DNA of 64,000 nucleotides, from contig JANWXM010000004.1 of NCBI GenBank assembly GCA_025055285.1, forward strand, positions 1 through 64,000, given 5' to 3'. The translations under genes were made by a program, and so were the position numbers. The notes under the pieces were generated by a model. It ran no database searches. It saw only the letters and a list, made by a program, of their open reading frames with translations, and was not told where the DNA came from. The DNA is from Saprospiraceae bacterium. GTDB taxonomy: Bacteria > Bacteroidota > Bacteroidia > Chitinophagales > Saprospiraceae. This document shows, piece after piece, positions 44,789-54,672 of this stretch (position 1 is the first letter of the stretch; every line of letters starts with the position of its first letter).

Positions 44789-46189
44789 TTAATGCAATAT
44801 TGCGATGCGTTGGTTGATAGACGGATAAAAGGGTATTAAAAATTCTGCCGTATAGAGACCCGCAGGTAAGTGGACTGTAGGAATGAGCAACGTTTCCTTT
44901 CCTTCCGGCCAAAGTTGGTCGAAAGCTAGTTGACCTACAGCGTTCCAAAGCCGCACACGAGCAGGAAACGCACTTCCTTCCCAACGCACATGAAGAAAAT
45001 CCGTCGCTGGATTAGGATAGAGGCGTACTAAGACCTGTTTCAGCTCGAGCTGTTTTCCTACCGCTTCTTTGAGGCGCAACAATTGAAGGCCATTTTGCAT
45101 GTCACCTGCAATAATGGTACCTGAGGGTAACCATGGGTAGTTTCCCCAGCAGCCAAAGTAAGTGTTGTAGGTCGTATTTTGTGGATGCGTGTCGTAGTAG
45201 GCTATTAATTTCGGTTCCACAGGATTACTGATATCATAAACCAGTAGACCATCTTCATATTGCGAATTAAATAGCAAATTGTCTTTTATGTAAACATTAT
45301 GTGGAATGGCATAAGTACCGTCTGGCGGAAGAAGTGGGTCGAGGAAAGAGGTGCGAATGACTAGGTCATTATCGGCCATCTTTTCTAAATCTACGACTAA
45401 GATCGGTCGACCCCAAGGAATTTCTTCCGTGAGATAAGCATACCGACCATCGGAGGAGAGCCAACTGTTGTGGTGATAACCACCGGTAGGCGGCAGGCTA
45501 GCGATAGTTTTAGGGGCTTCTACGCCCGCATTTCGACAGTCGTAGATAAAATACCCGTTGAATCCACATGAGGCATAAAGTGTATCTCCACGCACGTAAG
45601 AATCGTGGACATAACCTCCTGGTAGCGCATATTTACCTATGAGAACGGGCCTATCCGGATCTTGACTTACATCAAGAATGGCTAGCCCCTGAATGGCGAT
45701 GTTGGATCCATTCAAGTAAATGCGACCTGACACAGTATCGAGGGTGATCGTATGCGCAGAGGAGAAGAGTTCATTAGAGAAATAGGTCTGAACGATGGAA
45801 TCTGGAGCTCGAGAAAAATCTATGATCATCAATCCTTCTGTTGTAGCATCTGAGACGGCGTATACGCGATTTTTATAGGACTTAAATTCGCGCCATACTG
45901 TGCTGGTAGTGCCCTCAAATTTACCAACTAGTTGAGGATCAGTGGGTACAGTGACGTCGAAGACCAACACGTGACGTGCACCTCCAAGGATAGCATATTC
46001 GCGGCCGTTGACCGCCAAACCCCAGCAACCGCTATACCTCACTTTCAAATTGCCTGGCGAAGCAACGGGTAGCGTAGTGTCATTCCACTGCGCCAATCGG
46101 ATCATATTGAGTGAATCTTGTCCCAGTCCGAAAATGGCATTAACTACAGACAACCCTAGGACAAACCCGAACTTCAACAGTGTGCTCAT
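44789..46189 (-). CDS. LVIVD-repeat (choice-of-anchor B) surface protein with T9SS sorting domain
   Basis: 466 residues from the ATG at 46189, which starts a clean signal peptide (MSTLLKFGFVLGLSVVNAIF). A predicted beta-propeller follows, made of repeats with the pattern LxVFDVTxPTDPQLVGKF, LAILDVSQDPDRPVLIGKY and LLVYDISNPVEPKLIAYY. These are LVIVD-type repeats of the choice-of-anchor B family. The C-terminus is a T9SS type A sorting domain (LYPNPATDFLHVRW ... LPAGLYTAEF). Surface-exposed or secreted; ligand unknown. An ATG at 46255 would precede the signal peptide by 22 residues and is not preferred. Confidence 0.85.
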   Translation of the reverse strand: MSTLLKFGFVLGLSVVNAIFGLGQDSLNMIRLAQWNDTTLPVASPGNLKVRYSGCWGLAVNGREYAILGGARHVLVFDVTVPTDPQLVGKFEGTTSTVWREFKSYKNRVYAVSDATTEGLMIIDFSRAPDSIVQTYFSNELFSSAHTITLDTVSGRIYLNGSNIAIQGLAILDVSQDPDRPVLIGKYALPGGYVHDSYVRGDTLYASCGFNGYFIYDCRNAGVEAPKTIASLPPTGGYHHNSWLSSDGRYAYLTEEIPWGRPILVVDLEKMADNDLVIRTSFLDPLLPPDGTYAIPHNVYIKDNLLFNSQYEDGLLVYDISNPVEPKLIAYYDTHPQNTTYNTYFGCWGNYPWLPSGTIIAGDMQNGLQLLRLKEAVGKQLELKQVLVRLYPNPATDFLHVRWEGSAFPARVRLWNAVGQLAFDQLWPEGKETLLIPTVHLPAGLYTAEFLIPFYPSINQRIAILH

Positions 46190-46416
46190 GTAGCCTGAGA
46201 ACATTTTTTCAGTGCAGAAGACAAACAAACGACTCTGAGGAAAAGATCGGCACATTCAACTGGTCATAAGGGGCGGATAGCTTATCTGGAAACACATCTA
46301 CCATTCTGTAACCGCCTGGTTGAACAGGTGAATTAAGTTGAACATTTCCCTCAACTTTGCCAGGGTTGCTCCATTGTCTTGCAAGAATAGCGTTTGCAGC
46401 ATTTTCCAAGTAGTCT

Positions 46417-46971
46417 ATGGTATCTGATCCGCAGCCCTGGCTCATTGAGAAGAGCCGTTACGTGTATGAATGCCGGCCATATTTGTGCCTGCGCGAAGAT
46501 AGCGTCTTGTTACCCACGGGTGCACGCATTCCCAACTACTTTGTTTTTGAATGCCCTGATTGGGTCTCAGTGTTGGCTCTAACGCGCGACAAACACCTGG
46601 TGCTTGTTCGGCAATATCGGCACGGTTTACAGCAGGTGCACTACGAGCTACCTGCCGGCGTGGCCGATGGACACATGTCGCTGTTAGAAAACGCCCAACG
46701 CGAACTGCTGGAGGAGACTGGCTATGGTGGCGGTCAATGGCGATTTTATTTCCGCGCTTGTGTCAATCCCGGGACGCACACCAATTGGTGCCATATCTTC
46801 TTGGCCACAGACGTAGAGCAGCTTCAACTACCCGAATCAGAGCCTACTGAAGACCTTCGCGTTTGTTTGTTAAGCCGAGAAGAGTTGTGGCACACCCTGT
46901 GTAATGAGGGTGTTGCCCAGGCGCTTCATGCTGCAGCCTTGTGGCGGTGGTTGGCAGAGCAACCGCAGTAA
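46417..46971 (+). CDS. NUDIX hydrolase
   Basis: 184 residues. ADP-ribose pyrophosphatase-like layout: LVRQYRHG, then ELPAGVADGHM and the Nudix core RELLEETGY. The essential metal-binding glutamates of RELxEExG are intact. The first glutamate of the Gx5E part is replaced by methionine (GVADGHM). Substrates are probably nucleoside diphosphate derivatives such as ADP-ribose. The N-terminal extension with several cysteines (YECRPYLCLRED) is unusual for the family. Confidence 0.85.
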   Translation: MVSDPQPWLIEKSRYVYECRPYLCLREDSVLLPTGARIPNYFVFECPDWVSVLALTRDKHLVLVRQYRHGLQQVHYELPAGVADGHMSLLENAQRELLEETGYGGGQWRFYFRACVNPGTHTNWCHIFLATDVEQLQLPESEPTEDLRVCLLSREELWHTLCNEGVAQALHAAALWRWLAEQPQ

Positions 46972-47087
46972 CCGTTACATTCTGTACAAGTTTGATTGTA
47001 AATTGTTTGTTTTGTTCAATTCATAGCCTACGTGAGGAGGAAAATTTTTTATGCCACAGATGCTGCGCATAATTCTGAAGCGTGTCT

Positions 47088-47095
47088 TACCTTTG
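47088..47095 (+). promoter_or_regulatory. Candidate tRNA-Cys promoter
   Basis: TACCTTTG, an exact -7 match 20 bp before the mature tRNA; the -33 element is weak. Confidence 0.5.
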
Positions 47096-47115
47096 CCTCT
47101 CGACTTTTGAAGTGT

Positions 47116-47186
47116 GGTATCGTGGCCGAGCGGTTAGGCACAGGTCTGCAAAACCTGCTACAGCGGTTCGAATCCGCTCGATACCT
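47116..47186 (+). tRNA. tRNA-Cys (GCA)
   Basis: 71 nt. Acceptor GGTATCG pairs with CGATACC (47179-47185). The anticodon stem is CAGGT/ACCTG with loop CTGCAAA, so the anticodon is GCA at 47148-47150. The T-arm has GGTTCGAATCC. The discriminator base is T, as in cysteine tRNAs. The 3' CCA is not encoded. Confidence 0.97.
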
Positions 47187-47189
47187 CGT

Positions 47190-47231
47190 AAAAGCGTCCT
47201 TGCCTTAATGAGGTGAAGCAGGGGCGCTTTT
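47190..47231 (+). terminator. Terminator after tRNA-Cys
   Basis: A 14-bp stem allowing G-U pairs: AAAAGCGTCCTTGC (47190-47203) with GCAGGGGCGCTTTT (47218-47231) and a 14-nt loop. The A-start and T-end of the stem make it usable in both directions. It lies 24 bp before the murF-alr ATG. Confidence 0.7.
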
Positions 47232-47254
47232 CGTATTTCCGGATTAAGTAGGCT

Positions 47255-49756
47255 ATGGCGTATTCGTTAACAGAGGTAGAGCAGGTGCTTGGAGCGCGGC
47301 GGTTGCAGTGGAGAGTTTCGGAAGGAAAGGTTTCGCATCTGTTGCTGGATAGTCGAAGTATTGCTCAAGTAGAGGGCGGTTTATTTTTCGCCATAGTAGG
47401 AGAGCGACACGACGGCCACTCCTTTTTAGAAATGGCCTATCGAGCGGGCGTGCGACAGTTTGTCGTCAGTCGGGAAGTCGCTTTGGAGAACATGCCCGAT
47501 GCCTCCGTGCTGTTGGTAGACGACACTTTAAGTGCTCTCCAAACCTTGGCGACGTACCATCGCCAGCGTCATTCTCTTCGCGTAGTAGGTATTACTGGCA
47601 GCAACGGAAAAACTATCGTAAAAGAGTGGTTGGCCCAACTTATTGGGCGTCGAGAACGTATAGTACGCAGTCCTAAGAGCTACAACTCACAAGTAGGCGT
47701 TCCGCTTTCCGTGTGGGCGATTGGCCCGCAGCACACTTTAGGGATTTTTGAGGCGGGAATCTCGCGGATGGGTGAGATGGAGCGATTAGGGCGAATCATC
47801 CGCCCTAATATTGGTATTTTTACTAATCTTGGCCCTGCTCATCGGGAAGGGTTCCCCTCCGACGAGGTTAAGTTGCAGGAGAAGATGCGCCTGTTCGATA
47901 CGGCCGAGGTTCTCGTTTTCTGCGCTGACCACGCGCTCATTGCCGAGGCTGCGCGAACATGGGCGCAACAAAAGCCTGGGCGGCGCCTCTTTTCTTGGTC
48001 GAAAAGCGGTCGAAATGCCGATGTTTTGTTTCTAGATATCCGCCTCGGAGCTGATGGGCGCGGTGGATGGTTCTTCCATATGGAGTGGAAAAAGGCCGAA
48101 GGCGAAACCGTACGCCGACGTTTCTCTTTACCTTTTTCTGATGAGGCTTCCTTAGAGAATGCCTGCCATTGCATCGCCGCCCTCTTGGCTATAGGAATAC
48201 CTGTCGGTGCCTTTGGCCAGCGATTAAACCGCTTAGAACCAGTGGATATGCGGCTATCTTGGAAAGTAGGCATTAATCAGTGTGCCTTGCTTGATGACGC
48301 CTATAGTAACGACCCGGCCTCTTTGCGCATCGCCCTGCAGCTCGCACGCCAACACTGGCCAGAGGGCCCAATTACGGTCATTCTATCCGATTTCTTACAG
48401 ATAGGAGGAGGGAAAAAGCAATTGTATACTGAGATAGCTCAGATGCTCCTAGCATATCGCGTAAGGCGAGTAATAGGCGTCGGTACAGATGTGCCCTTAC
48501 TGGCGCAAGGGCTTACGCCCGAGGTGCAGATGGCATTTTATCCTAGCACTGCTGCGCTGCTGCAAGATATAGGAAATCACGCATTTCGAGATGAACTCAT
48601 CCTTGTCAAGGGAGCTCGCTTCTTCTCGTTAGAACGTGTAGTACAGCGACTAGAGCAAAGAGCACATCGAACAGTGCTAGAGGTAGATCTCAACGCTTTA
48701 GCCCACAACCTCCAGGCTGTTCGCCGCCGCTTAAAAACAGGCACGCGCCTCATGGTCATGGTCAAAGCCGCCAGTTATGGAAGTGGTTCCATAGAAATGG
48801 CTCGTGCTCTGGCTGTTCATCGCGTAGACTATTTAGGCGTAGCTTATGCCGACGAAGGTGTCGAGCTTCGACAAGCAAAAATTGAGTTGCCGATTCTAGT
48901 GCTCAATCCTGAACCCAGCAGTTTCGATGCGCTGTTTCGCTACCGTCTTGAGCCTGAAGTATATAGCATATCTTTGCTTGATGCCCTCATTCAAGCTACA
49001 GGTAAGCATCGGGTGCTGCCTATTCATTTAAAACTAGACACTGGTATGCATCGCCTTGGCTTGATGGCTTCGGATTTGCCCCAAGCAATCGAACGGCTGC
49101 GCCAGTATCCCAATCTCCGCGTCCAGTCTGTGTTTTCTCATCTCGTAGGGAGCGATGAACCCGAACACGACGAATTTACGCATACTCAAGCTGCGACGTT
49201 TATCCGCCTTTACGAAGGTATCGCCGAAGCACTAGGCTACCGCCCTCTGCGCCACTTGGTTAATTCCGCAGGAATTGCTCGTTTCCCAGAATATCATTTC
49301 GATATGGTGCGCTTAGGAATTGGTCTTTATGGCATAGCGCCCAAATGCATGGAGGGTGAACTGCGACCAGTGCATACCCTCAAAGCTACTATCAGCCAGA
49401 TCAAGTGCTTGCCACCCGGTGCAACCGTAGGTTATGGCCGCAGAGGACGACTCGAACGCCCTAGCCGAATTGCAACCATTAGCATTGGCTATGCGGATGG
49501 CTTTTCGCGATTGGCTGGAAACGGCCGTTTCTCGGTACTTATTCGCGGCCAACGCGCTCCTACAGTGGGCAACATCTGCATGGACATGGCTATGGTGGAT
49601 GTCACAGATATCCCAAAGGCCCAAGAAGGAGACGAGGTCATTATTTTTGGCAAGCAACCATCTCTGCAAGAACTAGCCGATTGCTTACAAACCATTCCCT
49701 ACGAAGTACTTACGCATATCGCTGGGCGAGTCAAGCGCGTCTACTGGCAGGAGTAG
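47255..49756 (+). CDS. MurF / alanine racemase bifunctional fusion
   Basis: 833 residues. Residues 1-460 are MurF, which adds D-Ala-D-Ala to UDP-MurNAc-tripeptide: the ATP loop GITGSNGKT is at 112-120, and YNSQVGVPLSVW follows. Residues about 470-833 are alanine racemase, making D-alanine from L-alanine. It starts VLEVDLNALAHNL, has PLP lysine Lys504 in VMVKAASYGSG, and the catalytic Tyr region in IATISIGYADGFSR. The fusion places D-Ala production and use in one protein and is common in Bacteroidota. It acts in the cytoplasm in peptidoglycan precursor synthesis. Immediately downstream of the tRNA-Cys terminator. Confidence 0.96.
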   Translation: MAYSLTEVEQVLGARRLQWRVSEGKVSHLLLDSRSIAQVEGGLFFAIVGERHDGHSFLEMAYRAGVRQFVVSREVALENMPDASVLLVDDTLSALQTLATYHRQRHSLRVVGITGSNGKTIVKEWLAQLIGRRERIVRSPKSYNSQVGVPLSVWAIGPQHTLGIFEAGISRMGEMERLGRIIRPNIGIFTNLGPAHREGFPSDEVKLQEKMRLFDTAEVLVFCADHALIAEAARTWAQQKPGRRLFSWSKSGRNADVLFLDIRLGADGRGGWFFHMEWKKAEGETVRRRFSLPFSDEASLENACHCIAALLAIGIPVGAFGQRLNRLEPVDMRLSWKVGINQCALLDDAYSNDPASLRIALQLARQHWPEGPITVILSDFLQIGGGKKQLYTEIAQMLLAYRVRRVIGVGTDVPLLAQGLTPEVQMAFYPSTAALLQDIGNHAFRDELILVKGARFFSLERVVQRLEQRAHRTVLEVDLNALAHNLQAVRRRLKTGTRLMVMVKAASYGSGSIEMARALAVHRVDYLGVAYADEGVELRQAKIELPILVLNPEPSSFDALFRYRLEPEVYSISLLDALIQATGKHRVLPIHLKLDTGMHRLGLMASDLPQAIERLRQYPNLRVQSVFSHLVGSDEPEHDEFTHTQAATFIRLYEGIAEALGYRPLRHLVNSAGIARFPEYHFDMVRLGIGLYGIAPKCMEGELRPVHTLKATISQIKCLPPGATVGYGRRGRLERPSRIATISIGYADGFSRLAGNGRFSVLIRGQRAPTVGNICMDMAMVDVTDIPKAQEGDEVIIFGKQPSLQELADCLQTIPYEVLTHIAGRVKRVYWQE

Positions 49757-49791
49757 CTGCCTAGACATTCGCTGCGAGGAAATTGGCCAAC

Positions 49792-51690
49792 TCACACCAT
49801 TGCCTTTTCACCTGCTCGCTCTAGTGACTTCTTCCCGTTTAAAAGAGGTAGGCGCGGGTCATTAGCACACTCCAAAAAGACGCGATAGGGACACTTTTTA
49901 CAGATTTCTACATCCAATTTTTGGTAAATAGCCTGGATAGCATCTGTCTTTGAGGTGAAGAAGTGGTCGCGTCCGATTTTATCCATGAATCCCCCGCTTT
50001 CCATTATATCCTGGGCTATGATCTTGAGGCGTACCACATATAATCCACCTCCTTTCTTTTTCCAAAAAGCAGCTTCTCGGGCGAGCCATTCGGCTCCATC
50101 TAGGTCTACGTAATTAATTCCATTGGCCAAAATAAGTAGATACTTTTCTGGACCTTTTCGCATCTCGCGCAAGACAGCAGATACGTGGTCTATAGCCCCA
50201 AAATAAAGATGACCATCGATGCGAATAATCTTCAACTGGGGACATTGCGGCACATCCTTACGCAATACGTTGATGATCTGATGACGGTGATGATCTGGAT
50301 CCGGAGCCATGATGGCGATGTTAGGCTGAGAAGTTTTCTTCAAAAAGAAGTACAGAGAAAGAAGCACTCCAATATAAACAGCAAATTCTAGCTCGGAGAA
50401 GAGCGTAGCAAAGAAGGTGACCCCTAAAATGAGGTTGTCTTGTTTGCTTGCTTTTCGGATTTCTCGAATATGCTTAAAATCTATGAGCCCCCATCCAATG
50501 AGCATGATAAGGCCTGCAAGTGCAGGAGAGGGCAGGTAACGGGCAAAAGGCCCAAGAGTCAGTACGACGAGAAGCACAAACAGCGCGGCAAATATGGCCG
50601 ACATGGGAGTGCGTGCTCCGGCTTCATAATTCACCCCCGACCGAGTAAAGGAACCCGAGCCTGCATAGCAGGAGAAGAAACTACCAATGATGTTTGATAG
50701 CCCTTGGCCGAAAAACTCCTGATTGGCCACAATCGACTGTCCAGATTTAAGGGCGATAGCTTTTCCAATGGCAACCGCCTCAATAAGCCCCAATAGAGCA
50801 ATAGCGAAAGCGCTGCTCAAAAGCCCCCGATAAGTGCCATCTGTCAAATTTGGCAAAGAAAAAGCCGGCAGGGCCCGAGGAATTTCAGCGACAAAAGGAA
50901 TGCCTGCATCAGGCCCACCAATGCCCCAAGCTAAGATTGTACCAAACAGCAAGGCCACAAGTAAGTGTGGCAATCTTGGAAAGTGCCTGCGCACGTATAT
51001 GGCAGCAAAAAGCGTATAAGCGGCAACAGCAAAGATGGGCAGGTGGACTTGGTCGAGGTATTGAAAAGCCTGTTGCCAAATGCCTACGAAACCCTTGCTG
51101 TTGTCGATCGGCGAACCCAATACGCCACGTAGCTGGTTCGTCATAATGAGCACCGCTGCACCTGCCGTGAAGCCAACCACTACCGTGTGCGACACAAAAC
51201 TGATGTAGCGCCCTAATCGAGCCAAGGCAAAAGTCAGCTGAATAACTCCCGCCAAAAAAGTTAGCAACAGAACCTTCGAGATATATTCTGGCGATCCAGG
51301 AGCGGCAAACTGACTCACCGAGGCAAACACCACAATTGAAATGGCCGTAGTGGGACCGGAAACGAGGTGCCTTGAAGAACCAAACAGCGCTGCGACAATT
51401 GGCGTTACAATAGCTGTATAGAGGCCATACTTTGGGGGAAGGCCAGCAATAGCGGCAAAGGCAATACCTTGCGGCAGTACGATGATAGCGCCTACAAGTC
51501 CTGCCATTAAGTCCGCCTTTAATGTTTCGCGATTGCGCAACTCGTGCTTCCAAGCCAAAAAAGGGAAAAACAGCGGCAGCACGTGCTTGCGAAAGTCAAA
51601 GTGAATATCTTCTGGGAGGGTAGACTTTACCTCCTCTACGATATTGCGGAACTGCTCTTGAAAAAATTCCTTTACCCGCATAGTACACAT
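49792..51690 (-). CDS. SulP-family anion transporter with STAS domain
   Basis: 632 residues. About 10-14 hydrophobic segments with the SulP signatures GLVGAIIVLPQGIAFAAIAGLPPKYGLY and FGSSRHLVSGPTTA. A C-terminal STAS domain (CPQLKIIRIDGHLYFGAIDHV) follows. The last 60 residues add a cysteine cluster, ICKKCPYRVFLEC, unusual for SulP proteins and possibly metal-binding. SulP proteins move sulfate, bicarbonate or other anions. It is the last gene of a leftward operon with the Soe-like molybdoenzyme, 65 bp away, which makes sulfate the likely cargo (inference). Confidence 0.9.
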   Translation of the reverse strand: MCTMRVKEFFQEQFRNIVEEVKSTLPEDIHFDFRKHVLPLFFPFLAWKHELRNRETLKADLMAGLVGAIIVLPQGIAFAAIAGLPPKYGLYTAIVTPIVAALFGSSRHLVSGPTTAISIVVFASVSQFAAPGSPEYISKVLLLTFLAGVIQLTFALARLGRYISFVSHTVVVGFTAGAAVLIMTNQLRGVLGSPIDNSKGFVGIWQQAFQYLDQVHLPIFAVAAYTLFAAIYVRRHFPRLPHLLVALLFGTILAWGIGGPDAGIPFVAEIPRALPAFSLPNLTDGTYRGLLSSAFAIALLGLIEAVAIGKAIALKSGQSIVANQEFFGQGLSNIIGSFFSCYAGSGSFTRSGVNYEAGARTPMSAIFAALFVLLVVLTLGPFARYLPSPALAGLIMLIGWGLIDFKHIREIRKASKQDNLILGVTFFATLFSELEFAVYIGVLLSLYFFLKKTSQPNIAIMAPDPDHHRHQIINVLRKDVPQCPQLKIIRIDGHLYFGAIDHVSAVLREMRKGPEKYLLILANGINYVDLDGAEWLAREAAFWKKKGGGLYVVRLKIIAQDIMESGGFMDKIGRDHFFTSKTDAIQAIYQKLDVEICKKCPYRVFLECANDPRLPLLNGKKSLERAGEKAMV

Positions 51691-51755
51691 TTCTTAGCGC
51701 TCGATGGCTTGTTGAGAGAAAGCCATCCCCGTGCTTAGGCAGATGCCCAACGGCG

Positions 51756-54611
51756 TTAAGAAGCCGCCTCTACAGGAAAATAGAACGCTTCGTCCACTGG
51801 GCGTAGCGCCCGTTTCATCCAAAGAGGACGGCGCAGATTATTAGGCCCCGGAGCAGGGCGCGTCATTGCAAGCCACTGACGATACACTTCCATACTCTTG
51901 TTCGTGTCTACGAAGATATCGCCGTACTGATCTTCAGGATGTGCCTTTTCGACGCGCACCTTCTGGTGCCAGCAATGCATGCCGGAAATAGGATCAGGAT
52001 GAACAGGGAAAGTAATGTTTTGGTGGACGCCGCCATCACTCCAGTAAATGCGAGCGCTGTCTTTGTCCGTACTTTTGAAGGGCGTGATGCCGCGAATTTG
52101 ACGCATGCGATAGCAGCCTTTTCCGTCTTCCTCAATGTGTACCGTCGCTGTAGCCCAGCGGTTCCCAGGAGCATCTTGTGGACGGCGCCAGCGGCCTAAA
52201 TGGTGAGAGCACACAAGAACGCCTGGTCTGACGCCCTCTGTAACCCAAACCTTGTCTACAAAGTAGCCTATATCGGTATACACGCGTACCAACGATCCCG
52301 TCTTCACTCCTAAACGCTCAGCATCGGAGGGGTGCATCCAAATCGGGTTTCGATGAGCAATCTCGTAGAGCCACTTAGCATTGCCCGAGCGCGAGTGAAT
52401 GAGTACAGGCAAGCGGAAAGTGGGCAGCAAGGGAAATTCGCCCTTCGCGTAGTCTATGTTGTCGGGATGGATATGGCTTTTGATGTAGGTAGGAAGGGCA
52501 TATTCTGGCCATTTCCAGTCAATCATCGTTTGGCTAAAAAACTCCTGTTTCCTTGAAGGAGTAGGAAAGCCTACACAGGGTTTACCCTTGACCATGACTC
52601 CAATGGCCTTCCCATTTTTAGTGATCAATCCCGTTTTGGGGTCAGTATAGGAGCCAGCTAACTGCTCTTCACTAAGAAGTTCCTCATTCTTGAGATAGGC
52701 AGACTTTTCTACCAGGAAAGCGCCGTACTTGCGCATGTACTCTAGAGGTGTGAGGCCCTCCTTTGCTGCTGTTTCAGGCAGCCCTGGCGTATGCTCAAAG
52801 ATGTATTGATAATACTCATCTACAGTTACGCATTCGCCAGGCCGATAGGGTGACTCGAAATGCTTGCGTATGCCTAGCGAACCGTCTGGATCAATTCGCC
52901 AGGAAAGTTCGATCCAAAACTCGTCTTCTTCCCACACTTCGCCAGGATTCACTTCGTAGGTGAAACGCGGATTGAGGCCCTTTCGACGCGCTACCTCGCG
53001 CAAAACAGGCTGGCGGAAGGCAATCCACACGCCTGCATGAGTCTCGTACGTGTTTAAATCATGACGCTCAGAGGCATGTCCCATGGGCAGAACGTAGTCA
53101 GCAAAATACGCTGTCTCACTCCAAGTGGGAGTAAGGGCCACATGGCAACCGATGGCTTCTTCGTCCTTTAGTGCTTCTATCCACATGAAACCATCCGGAT
53201 ATGTCCATACCGGATTGAAGACACGGGTAAAGTACGTATCCAGGCGGCCGCGTCTCTCCTTGAGGAAATGCGGCAGAAGAAAGGACATTTCAAAGAAGGC
53301 CAACGGATACTCCTTCGGAAAATGAAGTTCGTTCCAAAACTTTTGAGCAGGCGGCTGGTCGAAAAACTTGGGTTTAAATTTGTTCCAATCGTTTGGGCTC
53401 GTACCACCCTCTGTGCCAACAGAACCTGTCAACACGTTGAGGAAGTGCAAACAACGCGCCACTGCCCAACCGCCTAGGTTGCCTGCTCCGGCCGAGCGCC
53501 AGTTGTGGGTAGCAAAACGGGTACCTGCCTTTCCAATCTCGATGGCGACTTCGCGAATAACGCAGGCTTTCACACCGCTCTCCTTCTCTGCAAATTCGGG
53601 CGTGTAGTCAGCATATGTCTCTTGGAGTTTTTCAATAAATTTTTCGAAAACAACAGGTTCATTCGGATATGCGGTTTCTAGCCATTGCTGCCAATTCACC
53701 CAATTCTCTAAATAATCGCGGTTGTAAAGACCTTCGTCTATGATGATCTTGGCCATAGCCAGTAGCACAGCGGCCTCAGAACCTGGATAGGTGGGCAACC
53801 AGTAGTCGGCCAAACTGGCCGTATTTGACAGGCGAGGATCCATGACAATGAGTTTTGCGCCTTTCATCTTGCCTTCGATGATGCGTTGCGCATGAGGATT
53901 GAAGTAATGTCCAGACTCCAAATGGGCAGACACTAGCAAGATGGCGCGGGCATTCGCGTGGTCTGGTGACGGGCGGTCGTAACCATGCCAGATGGCATAA
54001 CCGAAACGCGCACCGGAGGAGCAAATGTTCGTGTGAGAATTATGGCCATCTACGCCCCAGGCTTGTAAAACGCGGTCCATATAGCCCTCGTGGCCCGGGC
54101 GGCCTACATGATAGACGATCTCGTTGTGACGGCGCTCTTGCAATGCCTTTCGAATACGGCCTGCTAAGTCGTCCAGCACTTCGTCCCATGAGACACGTTC
54201 CCATTTACCCTCGCCGCGCTTTCCCACTCGGCGTAGCGGGTAAAGGATCCGGTCAGGGTCGGTAATTTGATTAATTGTAGCTGGCCCCTTAGCACAATTG
54301 CGTCCGCGAGAGCCAGGATGATAGGGATTTCCCTCAAACTTACGCACCTGGCCAGTTTCTTTATCTACATATGCTAGGAGCCCACACGCAGCCTCGCAGT
54401 TGAAGCATGTCGTAGGCACAATGTCGTAAGTGCGTTTCTCGCGTCGAGGCCATGCCTTTGCCTCATACTCTGTCCAGTTATGCCAGCGCTCAGGCGGCGG
54501 ATAGTTTACAAGACCGCTACCCGCTTGCAGGCGAGGTAATGCGTCGTCTCCTCGAGTTAGTTTGGGAATGATTCCCAACGATTCAGCAATTTTTTCAACA
54601 ATAGTCGGCAT
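51756..54611 (-). CDS. Molybdopterin oxidoreductase catalytic subunit, SoeA-like
   Basis: 951 residues, DMSO-reductase superfamily. The 4Fe-4S site uses Cys69, 72, 76 and 106 (CFNCEAAC, GRNCAKG). The predicted molybdenum ligand is Cys197 in SHTNICSSGARFG. The bis-MGD-binding C-terminal domain starts near residue 770. There is no twin-arginine signal, so the enzyme should be cytoplasmic. This fits the SoeA sulfite dehydrogenase group better than periplasmic polysulfide or tetrathionate reductases. The partner is the fused Fe-S/membrane subunit upstream. Adjacent SulP supports sulfite oxidation to sulfate. Other sulfur or arsenic oxyanion chemistry cannot be excluded. Confidence 0.85.
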   Translation of the reverse strand: MPTIVEKIAESLGIIPKLTRGDDALPRLQAGSGLVNYPPPERWHNWTEYEAKAWPRREKRTYDIVPTTCFNCEAACGLLAYVDKETGQVRKFEGNPYHPGSRGRNCAKGPATINQITDPDRILYPLRRVGKRGEGKWERVSWDEVLDDLAGRIRKALQERRHNEIVYHVGRPGHEGYMDRVLQAWGVDGHNSHTNICSSGARFGYAIWHGYDRPSPDHANARAILLVSAHLESGHYFNPHAQRIIEGKMKGAKLIVMDPRLSNTASLADYWLPTYPGSEAAVLLAMAKIIIDEGLYNRDYLENWVNWQQWLETAYPNEPVVFEKFIEKLQETYADYTPEFAEKESGVKACVIREVAIEIGKAGTRFATHNWRSAGAGNLGGWAVARCLHFLNVLTGSVGTEGGTSPNDWNKFKPKFFDQPPAQKFWNELHFPKEYPLAFFEMSFLLPHFLKERRGRLDTYFTRVFNPVWTYPDGFMWIEALKDEEAIGCHVALTPTWSETAYFADYVLPMGHASERHDLNTYETHAGVWIAFRQPVLREVARRKGLNPRFTYEVNPGEVWEEDEFWIELSWRIDPDGSLGIRKHFESPYRPGECVTVDEYYQYIFEHTPGLPETAAKEGLTPLEYMRKYGAFLVEKSAYLKNEELLSEEQLAGSYTDPKTGLITKNGKAIGVMVKGKPCVGFPTPSRKQEFFSQTMIDWKWPEYALPTYIKSHIHPDNIDYAKGEFPLLPTFRLPVLIHSRSGNAKWLYEIAHRNPIWMHPSDAERLGVKTGSLVRVYTDIGYFVDKVWVTEGVRPGVLVCSHHLGRWRRPQDAPGNRWATATVHIEEDGKGCYRMRQIRGITPFKSTDKDSARIYWSDGGVHQNITFPVHPDPISGMHCWHQKVRVEKAHPEDQYGDIFVDTNKSMEVYRQWLAMTRPAPGPNNLRRPLWMKRALRPVDEAFYFPVEAAS

Positions 54612-54672
54612 ATGTATAGCCTGATTTTTAATTCGTTAACTTAAATCGAAAAGAAAATCTGTGTGAAAGAGG

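Noticed and set aside
50909-51553. 214-codon ORF inside the SulP gene
   Set aside because: Alternative frame of a clear transporter gene, with Cys/Arg-rich artefact composition.
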